From the NCBI GenBank assembly GCA_021732215.1, contig JAKFVL010000032.1, forward strand, positions 186,001-250,000: a stretch of 64,000 nucleotides of DNA, given 5' to 3'. This DNA comes from Hyphomicrobiales bacterium (GTDB lineage: Bacteria > Pseudomonadota > Alphaproteobacteria > Rhizobiales > Xanthobacteraceae). Positions 52,337-60,006 of this stretch are shown in pieces (within the stretch, counting starts at the first letter, position 1; the number at the start of each line of letters is the position of its first letter). The notes beneath the pieces are model-generated. The model saw only the letters and a program-made list of their open reading frames with translations. It made no database searches and had not been told where the DNA came from. Made by a program: the position numbers and the translations under genes.

Positions 52337-53242
52337 TTATCTCGCCGCGACGGCGCGGGGCGGTTCGGCCATTGCGAGCACCGGCGTCACGGTCTCGATC
52401 AATCGTGCCGCGGCCTGTTCGATGCTGAGCCTGGCAGTGTCCACTTCGGCGGCCGCGCGCGCATAGAGCGGCTCGCGACTGAGCAGGATGGTGCGCAACT
52501 CCTGCATCGCCGAGCGGTCATCGGCCATCGGCCGCAGGTCGCCCTGACTGCGCACGCGCGTCATGTGTTCTTCCGGTTCGGCTTTCAACCACACCGTGTA
52601 GAACGACGACAGGATCAGATCGAAGGTCAGCGGCTCGGACACGATGCCGCCGCCGGTCGCCAGCACAATCGGCTCACCCTGCGCCAGCAACCCGCCGAGC
52701 GCACTCTGCTCCATGCGGCGGAAGCCTTCCTGGCCGTAGAGCGCGATGATCTCGGCGACGGAGAGACCGTTTTGTTTTTCGATCTCCTTGTTCAACTCGA
52801 CGAAATTCCAGCCGATCTTCTTCGCCAGCAAGCGTCCGAGCGTCGATTTGCCGGCGCCGCGCAAGCCGATCAGCGCGATGCCTGCTTTCGGCACGCGATG
52901 CGACACCGCTGCGCCGGAATGGCCGGACAGGATTTCCTTTGCCTGCGCGATCTGCGCCGGCGACGCCTTGCGCACCAGATCGCGCATCACCGCCCACTCT
53001 TGTGATGTGTCGCCCGACGGGATCAGGTCTTCCAGATGCGCGGCCATCGCGTTCGAAACACGGCGCAGCAGCACGATCGAGACATTGCCCTTGCCGCTTT
53101 CGAGCTGCGCGATGTAACGCTCCGAAATGCCCGAGACTTTCGCCAGCACCTTGCGCGACATACCGCGCAATCCGCGCATGGTGCGCACCCGTTGTCCGAG
53201 TTCTTCAAGAAAGACTGTTTCAAGGTCCATATTCGGAAACAT
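52337..53242 (-). CDS. boxR: BoxR-type regulator: HTH plus shikimate-kinase-like domain
   Basis: A 301-residue transcriptional repressor of benzoyl-CoA (box) pathway genes; relatives BoxR/BzdR bind DNA through an HTH and sense benzoyl-CoA through a shikimate-kinase-like domain. Here the XRE-type HTH spans about 12-70 (MSRKVLAKVSGISERYIAQ). The kinase-like domain (about 121-285) keeps Walker A GLRGAGKST (126-134) and the GGG loop (197-199). The shikimate-binding D-x-D of true shikimate kinases reads E-L-N, which fits a changed ligand. The start is uncertain: ATG 53242, ATG 53230 or TTG 53266, none with a clear ribosome-binding site. Divergent from benzoate-CoA ligase. Confidence 0.93.
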   Translation of the reverse strand: MFPNMDLETVFLEELGQRVRTMRGLRGMSRKVLAKVSGISERYIAQLESGKGNVSIVLLRRVSNAMAAHLEDLIPSGDTSQEWAVMRDLVRKASPAQIAQAKEILSGHSGAAVSHRVPKAGIALIGLRGAGKSTLGRLLAKKIGWNFVELNKEIEKQNGLSVAEIIALYGQEGFRRMEQSALGGLLAQGEPIVLATGGGIVSEPLTFDLILSSFYTVWLKAEPEEHMTRVRSQGDLRPMADDRSAMQELRTILLSREPLYARAAAEVDTARLSIEQAAARLIETVTPVLAMAEPPRAVAAR

Positions 53243-53286
53243 AATGCCGGACTGGATTGACAGCAAGCATTCCGGCTGTCTTTATA

Positions 53287-53300
53287 TGAATTATAATTCA
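53287..53300. promoter_or_regulatory. Candidate BoxR operator 3: perfect 14-bp palindrome
   Basis: TGAATTATAATTCA reads the same on both strands and contains TATAAT in both directions. It lies in the divergent region between boxR and the benzoate-CoA ligase gene, where a repressor controlling both should bind. The 11-of-14 match with TGCATTATTATGCA before boxC supports a shared operator. Confidence 0.6.
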
Positions 53301-53305
53301 AAAAA

Positions 53306-53350
53306 GCATGATCCGGAAAAGCGGACCCCGGTTTTCCGGAAAGATCAGGC
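53306..53350 (+). repeat. 45-bp palindromic repeat (family A), copy 4
   Basis: GCATGATCCGGAAAAGCGG...CCGGTTTTCCGG...GATCAGGC, lying between the candidate operator and the ribosome-binding site of the ligase gene. It would be in the 5' leader of the ligase mRNA. Confidence 0.82.
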
Positions 53351-53380
53351 TGTAAAAAATTCCACAGGAGGAAGCGCCTT

Positions 53381-54928
53381 ATGAGCGCGTCCGATAGCTA
53401 TAACGCGGTGACCTGGTTGCTCGACCGCAATGTCGACGAAGGCCGTGGCGGCAAGCTGGCCTTCACCGACACCGTGTCGGAACTGACCTACGGCCAGTTG
53501 CAGACACAAAGCCGCAAGCTCGCAAGCATGCTCAAGCGTCTCGGCGTCCGCCGCGAAGAGCGCGTCGCCATGATGATGCTCGACACCGTGGATTTTCCGG
53601 TCGTATTTCTCGGCGCGATCCGCGCCGGCATCGTGCCGGTTCCGCTCAACACGCTGCTGACCGCCGAACAGTATGCCTACGTGCTGGCGGATTGCCGCGC
53701 GCGTGTGTTGTTCATCTCAGAGGCGCTGCTGCCGGTGGTGAAGGATGTGCTCGGCCGGATGCCGGATCTCGCGCACGTCGTGGTGTCGGGCAAGGACGCG
53801 CACGGTCATCTGCGGTTCGCCGATGAGATCGCGCGCGAAAGCGACAGCTTCGAGACGGTTGCCACTCACCGCGACGAACCGGCGTTCTGGCTCTATTCGT
53901 CCGGCTCGACCGGGATGCCGAAAGGCGTGCGGCATCTGCATTCCAGCCTGCAAGCGACCGCGGAAACCTATGCACATCAGGTGCTCGGCATTCGCGAGAA
54001 CGATGTCGGGTTGTCGGCGGCGAAATTGTTCTTTGCCTATGGCCTCGGCAACGCGCTGACGTTCCCGATGTCGGTCGGCGCAACGACCGTGCTGAATTCC
54101 GAGCGGCCGACACCGGCCTCGATGTTCGCTCTGATGCGCCGCTACAATCCGACGATTTTCTACGGCGTGCCGACATTGTTCGCGGCAATGCTCAACGACG
54201 AAGCATTCAAGAACGAGCCGGCATTTCCCAAGTTGCGCATCTGCACGTCGGCGGGCGAAGCGTTGCCGGAAGCCGTTGGCGAAACGTGGAAGAGGCGCTT
54301 TGGCGTCGATATCCTCGATGGCGTCGGTTCGACGGAGCTGCTGCATATCTTTCTGTCGAACGCGCCGGGCGACATCAAGTACGGCACGTCGGGCAGACCT
54401 GTTCCCGGCTATCGCGTGCGGCTGGTGAATGATGCAGGCGCGGATGTCCCTGATGGCGAAGTCGGCGAGCTGATGGTCGATGCGCCGTCGGCTGCGGAAG
54501 GCTACTGGAATCAGCGCAGCAAAAGCCGGCAGACGTTCGAGGGCGGCTGGACCCGTACCGGCGACAAATACATGCGCGATGCTGACGGGCGCTACACGTT
54601 CTGCGGCCGCGCCGACGACATGTTCAAGGTCTCCGGCATCTGGGTGTCGCCGTTCGAGGTCGAAAGCGCGCTGATCACGCATCCGGCGGTGGCCGAAGCC
54701 GCGGTGATCGCCGCCGCCGATCCGGAAGGATTGCTGAAGCCGAAAGCCTTTGTCGTGCTCAAGTCCGGATCGCAGCCCGAGGGTTTGCACGAAGGCCTGA
54801 AGGAACACGTCAAGGTCAAGATCGGCCCGTGGAAATATCCACGCTGGATCGAGGTGGTGGAAAGCCTGCCGAAGACCGCGACCGGAAAAATCCAGCGCTT
54901 CAAGTTGCGCGACGGTGATGCTGCGTAG
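53381..54928 (+). CDS. bclA: Benzoate-CoA ligase
   Basis: Activates benzoate to benzoyl-CoA with ATP and CoA, the entry step of the box pathway. The 515-residue protein has the P-loop YSSGSTGMPKG (172-182), GVGSTELLHIF, the GRADDMFKVSGIWVSPFEVE hinge and the catalytic K503 in TATGKIQRFKL. Length and motifs fit the benzoate-CoA ligase family well. AGGAGGA (53366-53372) lies 8 bases before ATG 53381. Divergent from boxR; the intervening region carries a candidate operator and a repeat. Related 2-aminobenzoate or hydroxybenzoate activity cannot be ruled out. Confidence 0.93.
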   Translation: MSASDSYNAVTWLLDRNVDEGRGGKLAFTDTVSELTYGQLQTQSRKLASMLKRLGVRREERVAMMMLDTVDFPVVFLGAIRAGIVPVPLNTLLTAEQYAYVLADCRARVLFISEALLPVVKDVLGRMPDLAHVVVSGKDAHGHLRFADEIARESDSFETVATHRDEPAFWLYSSGSTGMPKGVRHLHSSLQATAETYAHQVLGIRENDVGLSAAKLFFAYGLGNALTFPMSVGATTVLNSERPTPASMFALMRRYNPTIFYGVPTLFAAMLNDEAFKNEPAFPKLRICTSAGEALPEAVGETWKRRFGVDILDGVGSTELLHIFLSNAPGDIKYGTSGRPVPGYRVRLVNDAGADVPDGEVGELMVDAPSAAEGYWNQRSKSRQTFEGGWTRTGDKYMRDADGRYTFCGRADDMFKVSGIWVSPFEVESALITHPAVAEAAVIAAADPEGLLKPKAFVVLKSGSQPEGLHEGLKEHVKVKIGPWKYPRWIEVVESLPKTATGKIQRFKLRDGDAA

Positions 54929-54937
54929 TTTGTGTCC

Positions 54938-55026
54938 GTCATGCCCCGCCTTGTGCCGGGCATCCGCGTCTTTGTGGTGATGTGAACTAAGGACGTGGAT
55001 GGCCGGGACGAGCCCGGCCGTGGCGA
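54938..55026. repeat. Double-hairpin repeat (family C), copy 2
   Basis: GTCATGCCCCGCC...GTGCCGGGCATCCGCG at the left and GGACGTGGATGGCCGGG...CCCGGCCGTGGCGAC at the right. It lies between the ligase gene and the hydrolase gene on the same strand and fills most of the spacer. Confidence 0.85.
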
Positions 55027-55050
55027 CTGATTGGAATGCGGAGCGCGACG

Positions 55051-55872
55051 ATGACGGTCTGGAAAGATTCAGGGCAACTGAACATCGATGCGAGCGAACT
55101 CGAATATCGCGCCATCGGCCCATCGCCCGGCAATGCGCCGACCATCGTCATGCTGCATGAGGGACTAGGCTGCGTCGGCCTATGGGGAGATTTCCCGGAT
55201 CGTTTGGCCAAGGCCACCGGAACCGGCGTGTTCGTGTATTCGCGCAGCGGTTATGGCGCGTCGAGCCCGGCAAAGCTGCCGAGGCAAGCCGACTACATGC
55301 ATGCGGAGGCTCTGGACGTGTTGCCGAAGCTGCTCGATGCGATCGGCTTTCGCAGGGGGTTGCTTGTCGGCCATTCGGACGGCGCGTCGATCGCGACGAT
55401 CTATGCGGGTGGCGTGCAGGATCATCGCATTCGCGGGCTGTCGCTGATCGCGCCGCACTTCGTGGTCGAGGATATGGGGCTCGAGTCGATCGCAAAAACC
55501 GGAGCGGTGTACGAAAACTCCGATCTGCGCAGCAAACTCGCGCGCTGGCACAAGGACGTCGATCATACGTTTCATGGCTGGCATAAAGCCTGGCTGGATC
55601 CGGATTTTCGCGCCTGGGACATTTCCGAGTCGCTCGCCTACATCCGCGTGCCAGTCCAGATCGTGCAGGGCGAGGCCGATCAATACGGCACCATGCGGCA
55701 GATCGAGATCGCGCGCGAGGAATGCTATTGCCCGGTCGATGTAACGATGCTGCCGGGCGCCGGCCATGCGCCGCATCGTGAGGCGGCGGATGCGACGCTC
55801 GATGCGATCGCCGGTTTCGCCAATCGCATTCTGCGCACGCATGGCGAGGGTGAACTCGGCAAGGCCGCGTGA
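55051..55872 (+). CDS. Alpha/beta hydrolase in the box cluster
   Basis: A 273-residue hydrolase. The oxyanion-side HEGLGCVGLW block, the nucleophile elbow GHSDGAS and the C-terminal GAGHAPHRE histidine form the catalytic set; the acid is probably the D in QGEADQYGT. Such hydrolases occur in many box and aromatic clusters, where they may remove dead-end CoA or lactone products; the exact role is not known. ATG 55051 has GGAG 8 bases upstream; ATG 55036 is an alternative. Followed by a short hairpin and the DUF309 gene. Confidence 0.87.
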   Translation: MTVWKDSGQLNIDASELEYRAIGPSPGNAPTIVMLHEGLGCVGLWGDFPDRLAKATGTGVFVYSRSGYGASSPAKLPRQADYMHAEALDVLPKLLDAIGFRRGLLVGHSDGASIATIYAGGVQDHRIRGLSLIAPHFVVEDMGLESIAKTGAVYENSDLRSKLARWHKDVDHTFHGWHKAWLDPDFRAWDISESLAYIRVPVQIVQGEADQYGTMRQIEIAREECYCPVDVTMLPGAGHAPHREAADATLDAIAGFANRILRTHGEGELGKAA

Positions 55873-55878
55873 TGTTTT

Positions 55879-55899
55879 CCTCTCCCACAAGGGGAGAGG
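55879..55899 (+). repeat. Short hairpin (family D-like) between hydrolase and DUF309 genes
   Basis: CCTCTCCC (55879-55886) and GGGAGAGG (55892-55899) pair with a 5-base loop. It ends a few bases before the ribosome-binding site of the next gene. Confidence 0.65.
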
Positions 55900-55912
55900 G
55901 AAGAGAGGTTTC

Positions 55913-56437
55913 GTGGCTTGCGATCTAACCAACCTTCCGCTCCCGCGCTGGATTTACACTCCGGGAAAGACCGCCGCGCCTGATGACCAAACACTCGCCC
56001 GTGCAAAATCTCTGGTGCCGTCGCGTTTCGAATCCTTCGTGCCGTTCAATCACCCTGCGCTGATCTTTGGCCTTGCGCTGAACGATGCCGGCTTCTTCTG
56101 GGAGTCGCACGAAATTCTCGAGGCAGTATGGCAAGCGGCGCCGATGGGCGGCCGCGATCGCATTTTGCTGCGTGCATGTATCCAGATCGCCAATGCCGGT
56201 TTGAAGCACAGGCTCGGGCGTGCGCGCGCGGTCGATCGCTTGCTCGGCGATGCAATGGCCGAGCTCGGTGAGCTTTCGGCGCGTGTGGCGCGACCGCCGT
56301 TGCCGCGAAGTTTTGCGGAGCGCTTTTCCTATTCCGGCGTTGCAAGGGATATTTCGAAAAGTAAGGAGCTTTCAGGGGACGGGAAGGCAAGCCTGCCGAT
56401 CACTTTGCTTGGCTTTCTGGTCTGGGATGCGAGCTAA
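55913..56437 (+). CDS. DUF309-family protein
   Basis: A 174-residue protein from GTG 55913, with GAGAGG (55903-55908) about 5 bases upstream. It carries the DUF309 hallmark helix F-W-x-S-H-E-I-L-E-x-V-W, where the His and Glu probably bind a metal. The family function is unknown. It is found here between the hydrolase and boxC. The longer open frame from 55766 overlaps the hydrolase gene and is not used. Confidence 0.8.
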   Translation: MACDLTNLPLPRWIYTPGKTAAPDDQTLARAKSLVPSRFESFVPFNHPALIFGLALNDAGFFWESHEILEAVWQAAPMGGRDRILLRACIQIANAGLKHRLGRARAVDRLLGDAMAELGELSARVARPPLPRSFAERFSYSGVARDISKSKELSGDGKASLPITLLGFLVWDAS

Positions 56438-56487
56438 GCTATTGGCAGACGTGATTGATTTTGAATTTTGGATGCTTATGGCAAACA

Positions 56488-56501
56488 TGAAAGAAAATGC
56501 A
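56488..56501. promoter_or_regulatory. Candidate BoxR operator 4 (boxC promoter, upstream site)
   Basis: TGAAAGAAAATGCA fits TGMATTATWATKCA at 11 of 14 bases. It lies just upstream of a possible -35 (TTGACG, 56507). Its centre is 52 bp (about five helix turns) from that of operator 5. Confidence 0.45.
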
Positions 56502-56506
56502 TGTTA

Positions 56507-56534
56507 TTGACGTTTCTGCTGGACCTTTTATCAA
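56507..56534 (+). promoter_or_regulatory. Putative sigma-70 promoter of boxC
   Basis: TTGACG (56507-56512), a 16-base spacer and TATCAA (56529-56534). Transcription would start near 56541, inside operator 5. The AT-rich stretch 56440-56570 contrasts with the GC-rich surroundings. Confidence 0.45.
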
Positions 56535-56539
56535 AAACA

Positions 56540-56553
56540 TGCATTATTATGCA
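56540..56553. promoter_or_regulatory. Candidate BoxR operator 5 (boxC promoter, start-site overlap)
   Basis: TGCATTATTATGCA: TGCAT and ATGCA arms around TATT. From memory, BzdR/BoxR-type regulators recognise TGCA-containing repeats. Its position over the likely transcription start fits repression. Confidence 0.6.
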
Positions 56554-56588
56554 TATTCAGATCAAGAAGCGCTCACAGGGTGGCACCC

Positions 56589-58277
56589 ATGGCCGGTGAA
56601 GACCGCAAGCTCGCGAACGGCGCCAAGCACATCGATTTTCAGACCGATCCGTCGCGCTACCGGCACTGGAAGCTGGCCGTCGCGGGCGACGTCGCCACGC
56701 TCACCATGGACGTGGATGAGAACGGCGGTTTGTTCGAAGGATACCAGCTCAAGCTGAATTCCTACGACCTTGGTGTCGATATCGAACTGGCGGACGCCGT
56801 GCAGCGGCTGCGGTTCGAGCATCCGCAGGTCAAATCCGTGCTGATGCGCTCTGGCAAGAACCGCGTGTTCTGCGCTGGCGCCAACATCCGCATGCTTGCG
56901 GGCTCGACCCATGCGCACAAGGTCAACTTCTGCAAATTCACCAACGAGACGCGCAATGGCTTGGAGGATTCGAGCGAGAACTCCGGCCAGAAGTTCATCT
57001 GCGTCGTGAATGGCACTGCCGCAGGCGGCGGCTATGAACTCGCGCTCGCCGCCGACCACATCATCATGGCCGACGATGGTTCGGCGGCCGTGGCGCTGCC
57101 GGAAGTGCCGCTGCTTGCGGTGCTGCCCGGGACGGGCGGTCTCACGCGCGTGGTCGACAAGCGCAAGGTGCGCCGCGATCACGCGGATTTCTTCTGCACC
57201 ATCGAGGAAGGCATCAAGGGCAAGCGCGCCGTGCAGTGGCGGCTGGTCGATGAGATCGTGCCGAACTCCAAGCTGGAGGCGCGTGTCAACGAGCGGGCCA
57301 AGGAATTTGCGGCGTCCTCGAAGCGCGCGGGGCAGGGTGAGGGTATCGTGCTCGCGCCGCTCACGCGCACTATCGACGGCGACAGCATCCGCTATGAGTT
57401 CGTCAGCGTCGATCTCGACCGCGCCGCGCGAACAGCCACCATTTCGATCAAGGCATCCGATGCGACGCCGCCTGCTGATGCGGCCGCGATGCAGGCGCAG
57501 GGCGCGTCGTTCTGGCCGCTGCAGGTCGCGCGCGAGCTGGACGATGCCATCCTGCATCTGCGCATCAACGAGCTTGAAGTCGCGATGCTGGTGTTCAAGT
57601 CGCATGGCGACGGCGCCAGCGTGCTGGCCTACGACGCATTTCTCGACGTGCACAAGGACCATTGGCTGGTCAACGAGGTGAGGCACTACTGGAAGCGCGT
57701 GCTCAAGCGCATCGACGTGACGTCGCGCACATTGGTGACACTGGTGGAGCCGGGGTCGTGTTTCGCAGGAACGCTGGCCGAACTCGTGTTCGCCGCCGAC
57801 CGCTCCTACATGCTGATCGGCTCGAGGCAGGGCGACAACCGCGCGCCGCCAGCAATCGTGCTCAGCGCCATGAACTTCGGCCCGTATCCGATGAGCCATG
57901 GCCTGACGCGGCTGGAGTCGCGCTTTCAGGCCGATCCGGGCGATGTCGAGCGCGCCGCTGCGAAAAAGGGCGAAGCGCTGGACGCGGAAGCTGCCGAAGA
58001 GCTGGGTCTCGTCACTTTCGCACTCGATGACATCGACTGGGATGACGAGGTGCGCGTGTTTTTCGAGGAACGTTCCAGCTTCTCGCCGGACAGCCTCACC
58101 GGGATGGAAGCCAATCTGCGCTTTGTCGGCCCCGAGACAATGGAGTCAAAAATCTTCTCGCGGCTGACCGCATGGCAGAACTGGATCTTCCAGCGGCCGA
58201 ATGCCGTCGGCGAAGTCGGCGCGTTGCAACGCTACGGCACCGGCGAGCGGGCGCAATTCGATATGACGCGGGTTTAG
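56589..58277 (+). CDS. boxC: Benzoyl-CoA-dihydrodiol lyase (2,3-epoxybenzoyl-CoA dihydrolase)
   Basis: Opens the ring of 2,3-epoxybenzoyl-CoA by hydrolysis to 3,4-dehydroadipyl-CoA semialdehyde and formate. The 562-residue protein is twice the size of a normal crotonase and shows two enoyl-CoA-hydratase-like halves, with GAGANIRMLAGSTHAHKVNFCKF-type sequence early and AAGGGYELALAADHI as the acyl-CoA site of the first half. ATG 56589 is preceded by AGGGTGG at 5 bases; GTG 56580 is an alternative. First gene of boxC-boxB-boxA. Preceded by an AT-rich promoter region with two candidate BoxR sites. Confidence 0.95.
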   Translation: MAGEDRKLANGAKHIDFQTDPSRYRHWKLAVAGDVATLTMDVDENGGLFEGYQLKLNSYDLGVDIELADAVQRLRFEHPQVKSVLMRSGKNRVFCAGANIRMLAGSTHAHKVNFCKFTNETRNGLEDSSENSGQKFICVVNGTAAGGGYELALAADHIIMADDGSAAVALPEVPLLAVLPGTGGLTRVVDKRKVRRDHADFFCTIEEGIKGKRAVQWRLVDEIVPNSKLEARVNERAKEFAASSKRAGQGEGIVLAPLTRTIDGDSIRYEFVSVDLDRAARTATISIKASDATPPADAAAMQAQGASFWPLQVARELDDAILHLRINELEVAMLVFKSHGDGASVLAYDAFLDVHKDHWLVNEVRHYWKRVLKRIDVTSRTLVTLVEPGSCFAGTLAELVFAADRSYMLIGSRQGDNRAPPAIVLSAMNFGPYPMSHGLTRLESRFQADPGDVERAAAKKGEALDAEAAEELGLVTFALDDIDWDDEVRVFFEERSSFSPDSLTGMEANLRFVGPETMESKIFSRLTAWQNWIFQRPNAVGEVGALQRYGTGERAQFDMTRV

Positions 58278-58284
58278 TTTCTCA

Positions 58285-58402
58285 CCCTCCCCAGAAAGGG
58301 GAGGGTCGGACCGCGAAGCGGTCCGGGGAGGGGTCATGTTAGGCCTCTTCAAGACCCCCACCCGGCGAGTTGCACTCGCCGACCTCCCCCTGCAGGGGGA
58401 GG
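58285..58402. repeat. Multi-hairpin repeat element (family D) between boxC and boxB
   Basis: Four perfect stems in 118 bp: CCCTCCCC/GGGGAGGG (58285-58305), CGGACCGC-GAA-GCGGTCCG (58307-58325), GGCGAGT-TGC-ACTCGCC (58364-58380) and the 20-bp palindrome CCTCCCCCTGCAGGGGGAGG (58383-58402). The first and last can also pair with each other. It ends 8 bases before the ribosome-binding site of boxB, so it could affect mRNA stability or partial termination within the operon. Confidence 0.85.
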
Positions 58403-58422
58403 TGAAGAAAGAGGAGCACGCC

Positions 58423-59871
58423 ATGAATCTCATGCTGTCTGATTACACCACCAAGATTCCGAACAACGTCAGCCTTGCCGAGGATCGTCAGGTGCTTAAG
58501 GCGCTGGAAGGCTGGCATCCCGGCTATCTCGACTGGTGGAACGACATGGGGCCGGAAGGCTTTCAGGAAAGCCTCGTCTATCTGCGCACGGCGGTGAGCG
58601 TCGATCCGAAGGGGTGGGCCAAGTTTGATTACGTGCGGATGCCGGAATATCGCTGGGGCGTGCTGCTGGCGCCGCAGGAAGAGGGCCGTCTCGTGAATTT
58701 CGGCCAGCACAAGGGCGAGAAGGCGTGGCAGGAAATTCCCGGCGAGTATCGCGCGATGCTGCGGCGTCTCGTCGTCATTCAGGGAGACACCGAGCCGGCG
58801 TCGGTCGAGCAGCAGCGCCATCTCGGCAAGACCGCGCCGTCGCTCTACGACATGCGCAACCTGTTTCAGGTCAATGTCGAGGAAGGCCGCCATCTGTGGG
58901 CGATGGTCTATCTGCTGCAGAAGTACTTCGGCCGAGACGGCCGCGAGGAGGCCGACGATCTGCTGCGCCGCCGCTCCGGCGACGCCGATGCACCGCGCAT
59001 GCTCGGTGCATTTAACGAGGCGACGCCGGACTGGCTGTCGTTCTTCATGTTTACGTTCTTCACCGATCGCGACGGCAAGATGCAGCTCGAAAGCCTCGCG
59101 CAGTCGGGCTTCGATCCGCTGTCGCGCACCTGCCGCTTCATGCTGACCGAGGAAGCGCACCACATGTTCGTCGGCGAGACCGGCGTCGGCCGCGTGCTGC
59201 AGCGAACCTGCGAGGCGATGAAGGCCGCGGGTATCGACGACCCGAACGAGATCGCAAAGGTGCGCGCGCTCGGTGTGATCGATCTGCCGACCATCCAGAA
59301 GAAAGTGAATCTGCACTACTCGCTGTCGCTCGATCTGTTCGGTTCGGAGGTGTCGACCAACGCGGCGAATTTCTACAACGCGGGTTTAAAGGGGCGCTTC
59401 CAGGAAACCAAGATCGACGACGATCATCGTCTCACCAACGACATCTACAAGGTGCTGAAGATGGTCGACGGCAAGATCGCGATGGTCGATGAGCCGGCGT
59501 TGACCGCGCTCAACATGCGCCTGCGCGACGACTACACCCAGGATTGCGCCAAGGGCGTCGAGCGCTGGAACAAGATGATCGAAAAGACCGGCGTTAGCTT
59601 CCGCCTCGAATTGCCGCATACCGCGTTCCATCGCCAGATCGGCGAATTCGCCAAGGTGCAGGCCACGCCGAAGGGCGTGATCGTCCCGGACAGCGAGTGG
59701 GCCAAAGTACGTGACGATTATCTGCCGTCGAACGACGACGGGGATTTCATCTCGTCGCTGATGACGCCTGTGAGCGAGGCCGGCAAGTTCGCCGGCTGGA
59801 TTTCCGCTCCCAAAATTGGAATCGACAACAAGCCTGGCGACTTCGAGTATGTGAAGATCGAAGCGGCGTGA
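58423..59871 (+). CDS. boxB: Benzoyl-CoA 2,3-epoxidase, oxygenase subunit
   Basis: Di-iron monooxygenase that converts benzoyl-CoA to 2,3-epoxybenzoyl-CoA using O2 and electrons from BoxA. The 482-residue length fits the family. Probable iron ligands by alignment from memory with the crystallised enzyme (offset of 4): E124, E154, H157 (NVEEGRH), D215 (FFTDRD), E244 and H247 (LTEEAHH). ATG 58423 has GAGGAG (58411-58416) 6 bases upstream; the in-frame extension to 58336 is repeat DNA. Between boxC and boxA, with repeats on both sides. Confidence 0.96.
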   Translation: MNLMLSDYTTKIPNNVSLAEDRQVLKALEGWHPGYLDWWNDMGPEGFQESLVYLRTAVSVDPKGWAKFDYVRMPEYRWGVLLAPQEEGRLVNFGQHKGEKAWQEIPGEYRAMLRRLVVIQGDTEPASVEQQRHLGKTAPSLYDMRNLFQVNVEEGRHLWAMVYLLQKYFGRDGREEADDLLRRRSGDADAPRMLGAFNEATPDWLSFFMFTFFTDRDGKMQLESLAQSGFDPLSRTCRFMLTEEAHHMFVGETGVGRVLQRTCEAMKAAGIDDPNEIAKVRALGVIDLPTIQKKVNLHYSLSLDLFGSEVSTNAANFYNAGLKGRFQETKIDDDHRLTNDIYKVLKMVDGKIAMVDEPALTALNMRLRDDYTQDCAKGVERWNKMIEKTGVSFRLELPHTAFHRQIGEFAKVQATPKGVIVPDSEWAKVRDDYLPSNDDGDFISSLMTPVSEAGKFAGWISAPKIGIDNKPGDFEYVKIEAA

Positions 59872-59895
59872 GCCTCCGCCGACTGCGGTTAGGCC

Positions 59896-59983
59896 GTCAT
59901 GCCCGGCCTTGTGCCGGGCATCCACGTCTTAACTCAGTTACCGCAACAAAGACGCGGATGGCCGGGACGAGCCCGGCCATGAC
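59896..59983. repeat. Double-hairpin repeat (family C), copy 3
   Basis: GTCATGCCCGGCC...GTGCCGGGCATCCACG at the left and GACGCGGATGGCCGGG...CCCGGCCATGAC at the right, in the 135-bp gap between boxB and boxA. Same plan as copies 1 and 2. Confidence 0.88.
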
Positions 59984-60006
59984 GAGTTATAGTTGAAGTC
60001 ATCGCC

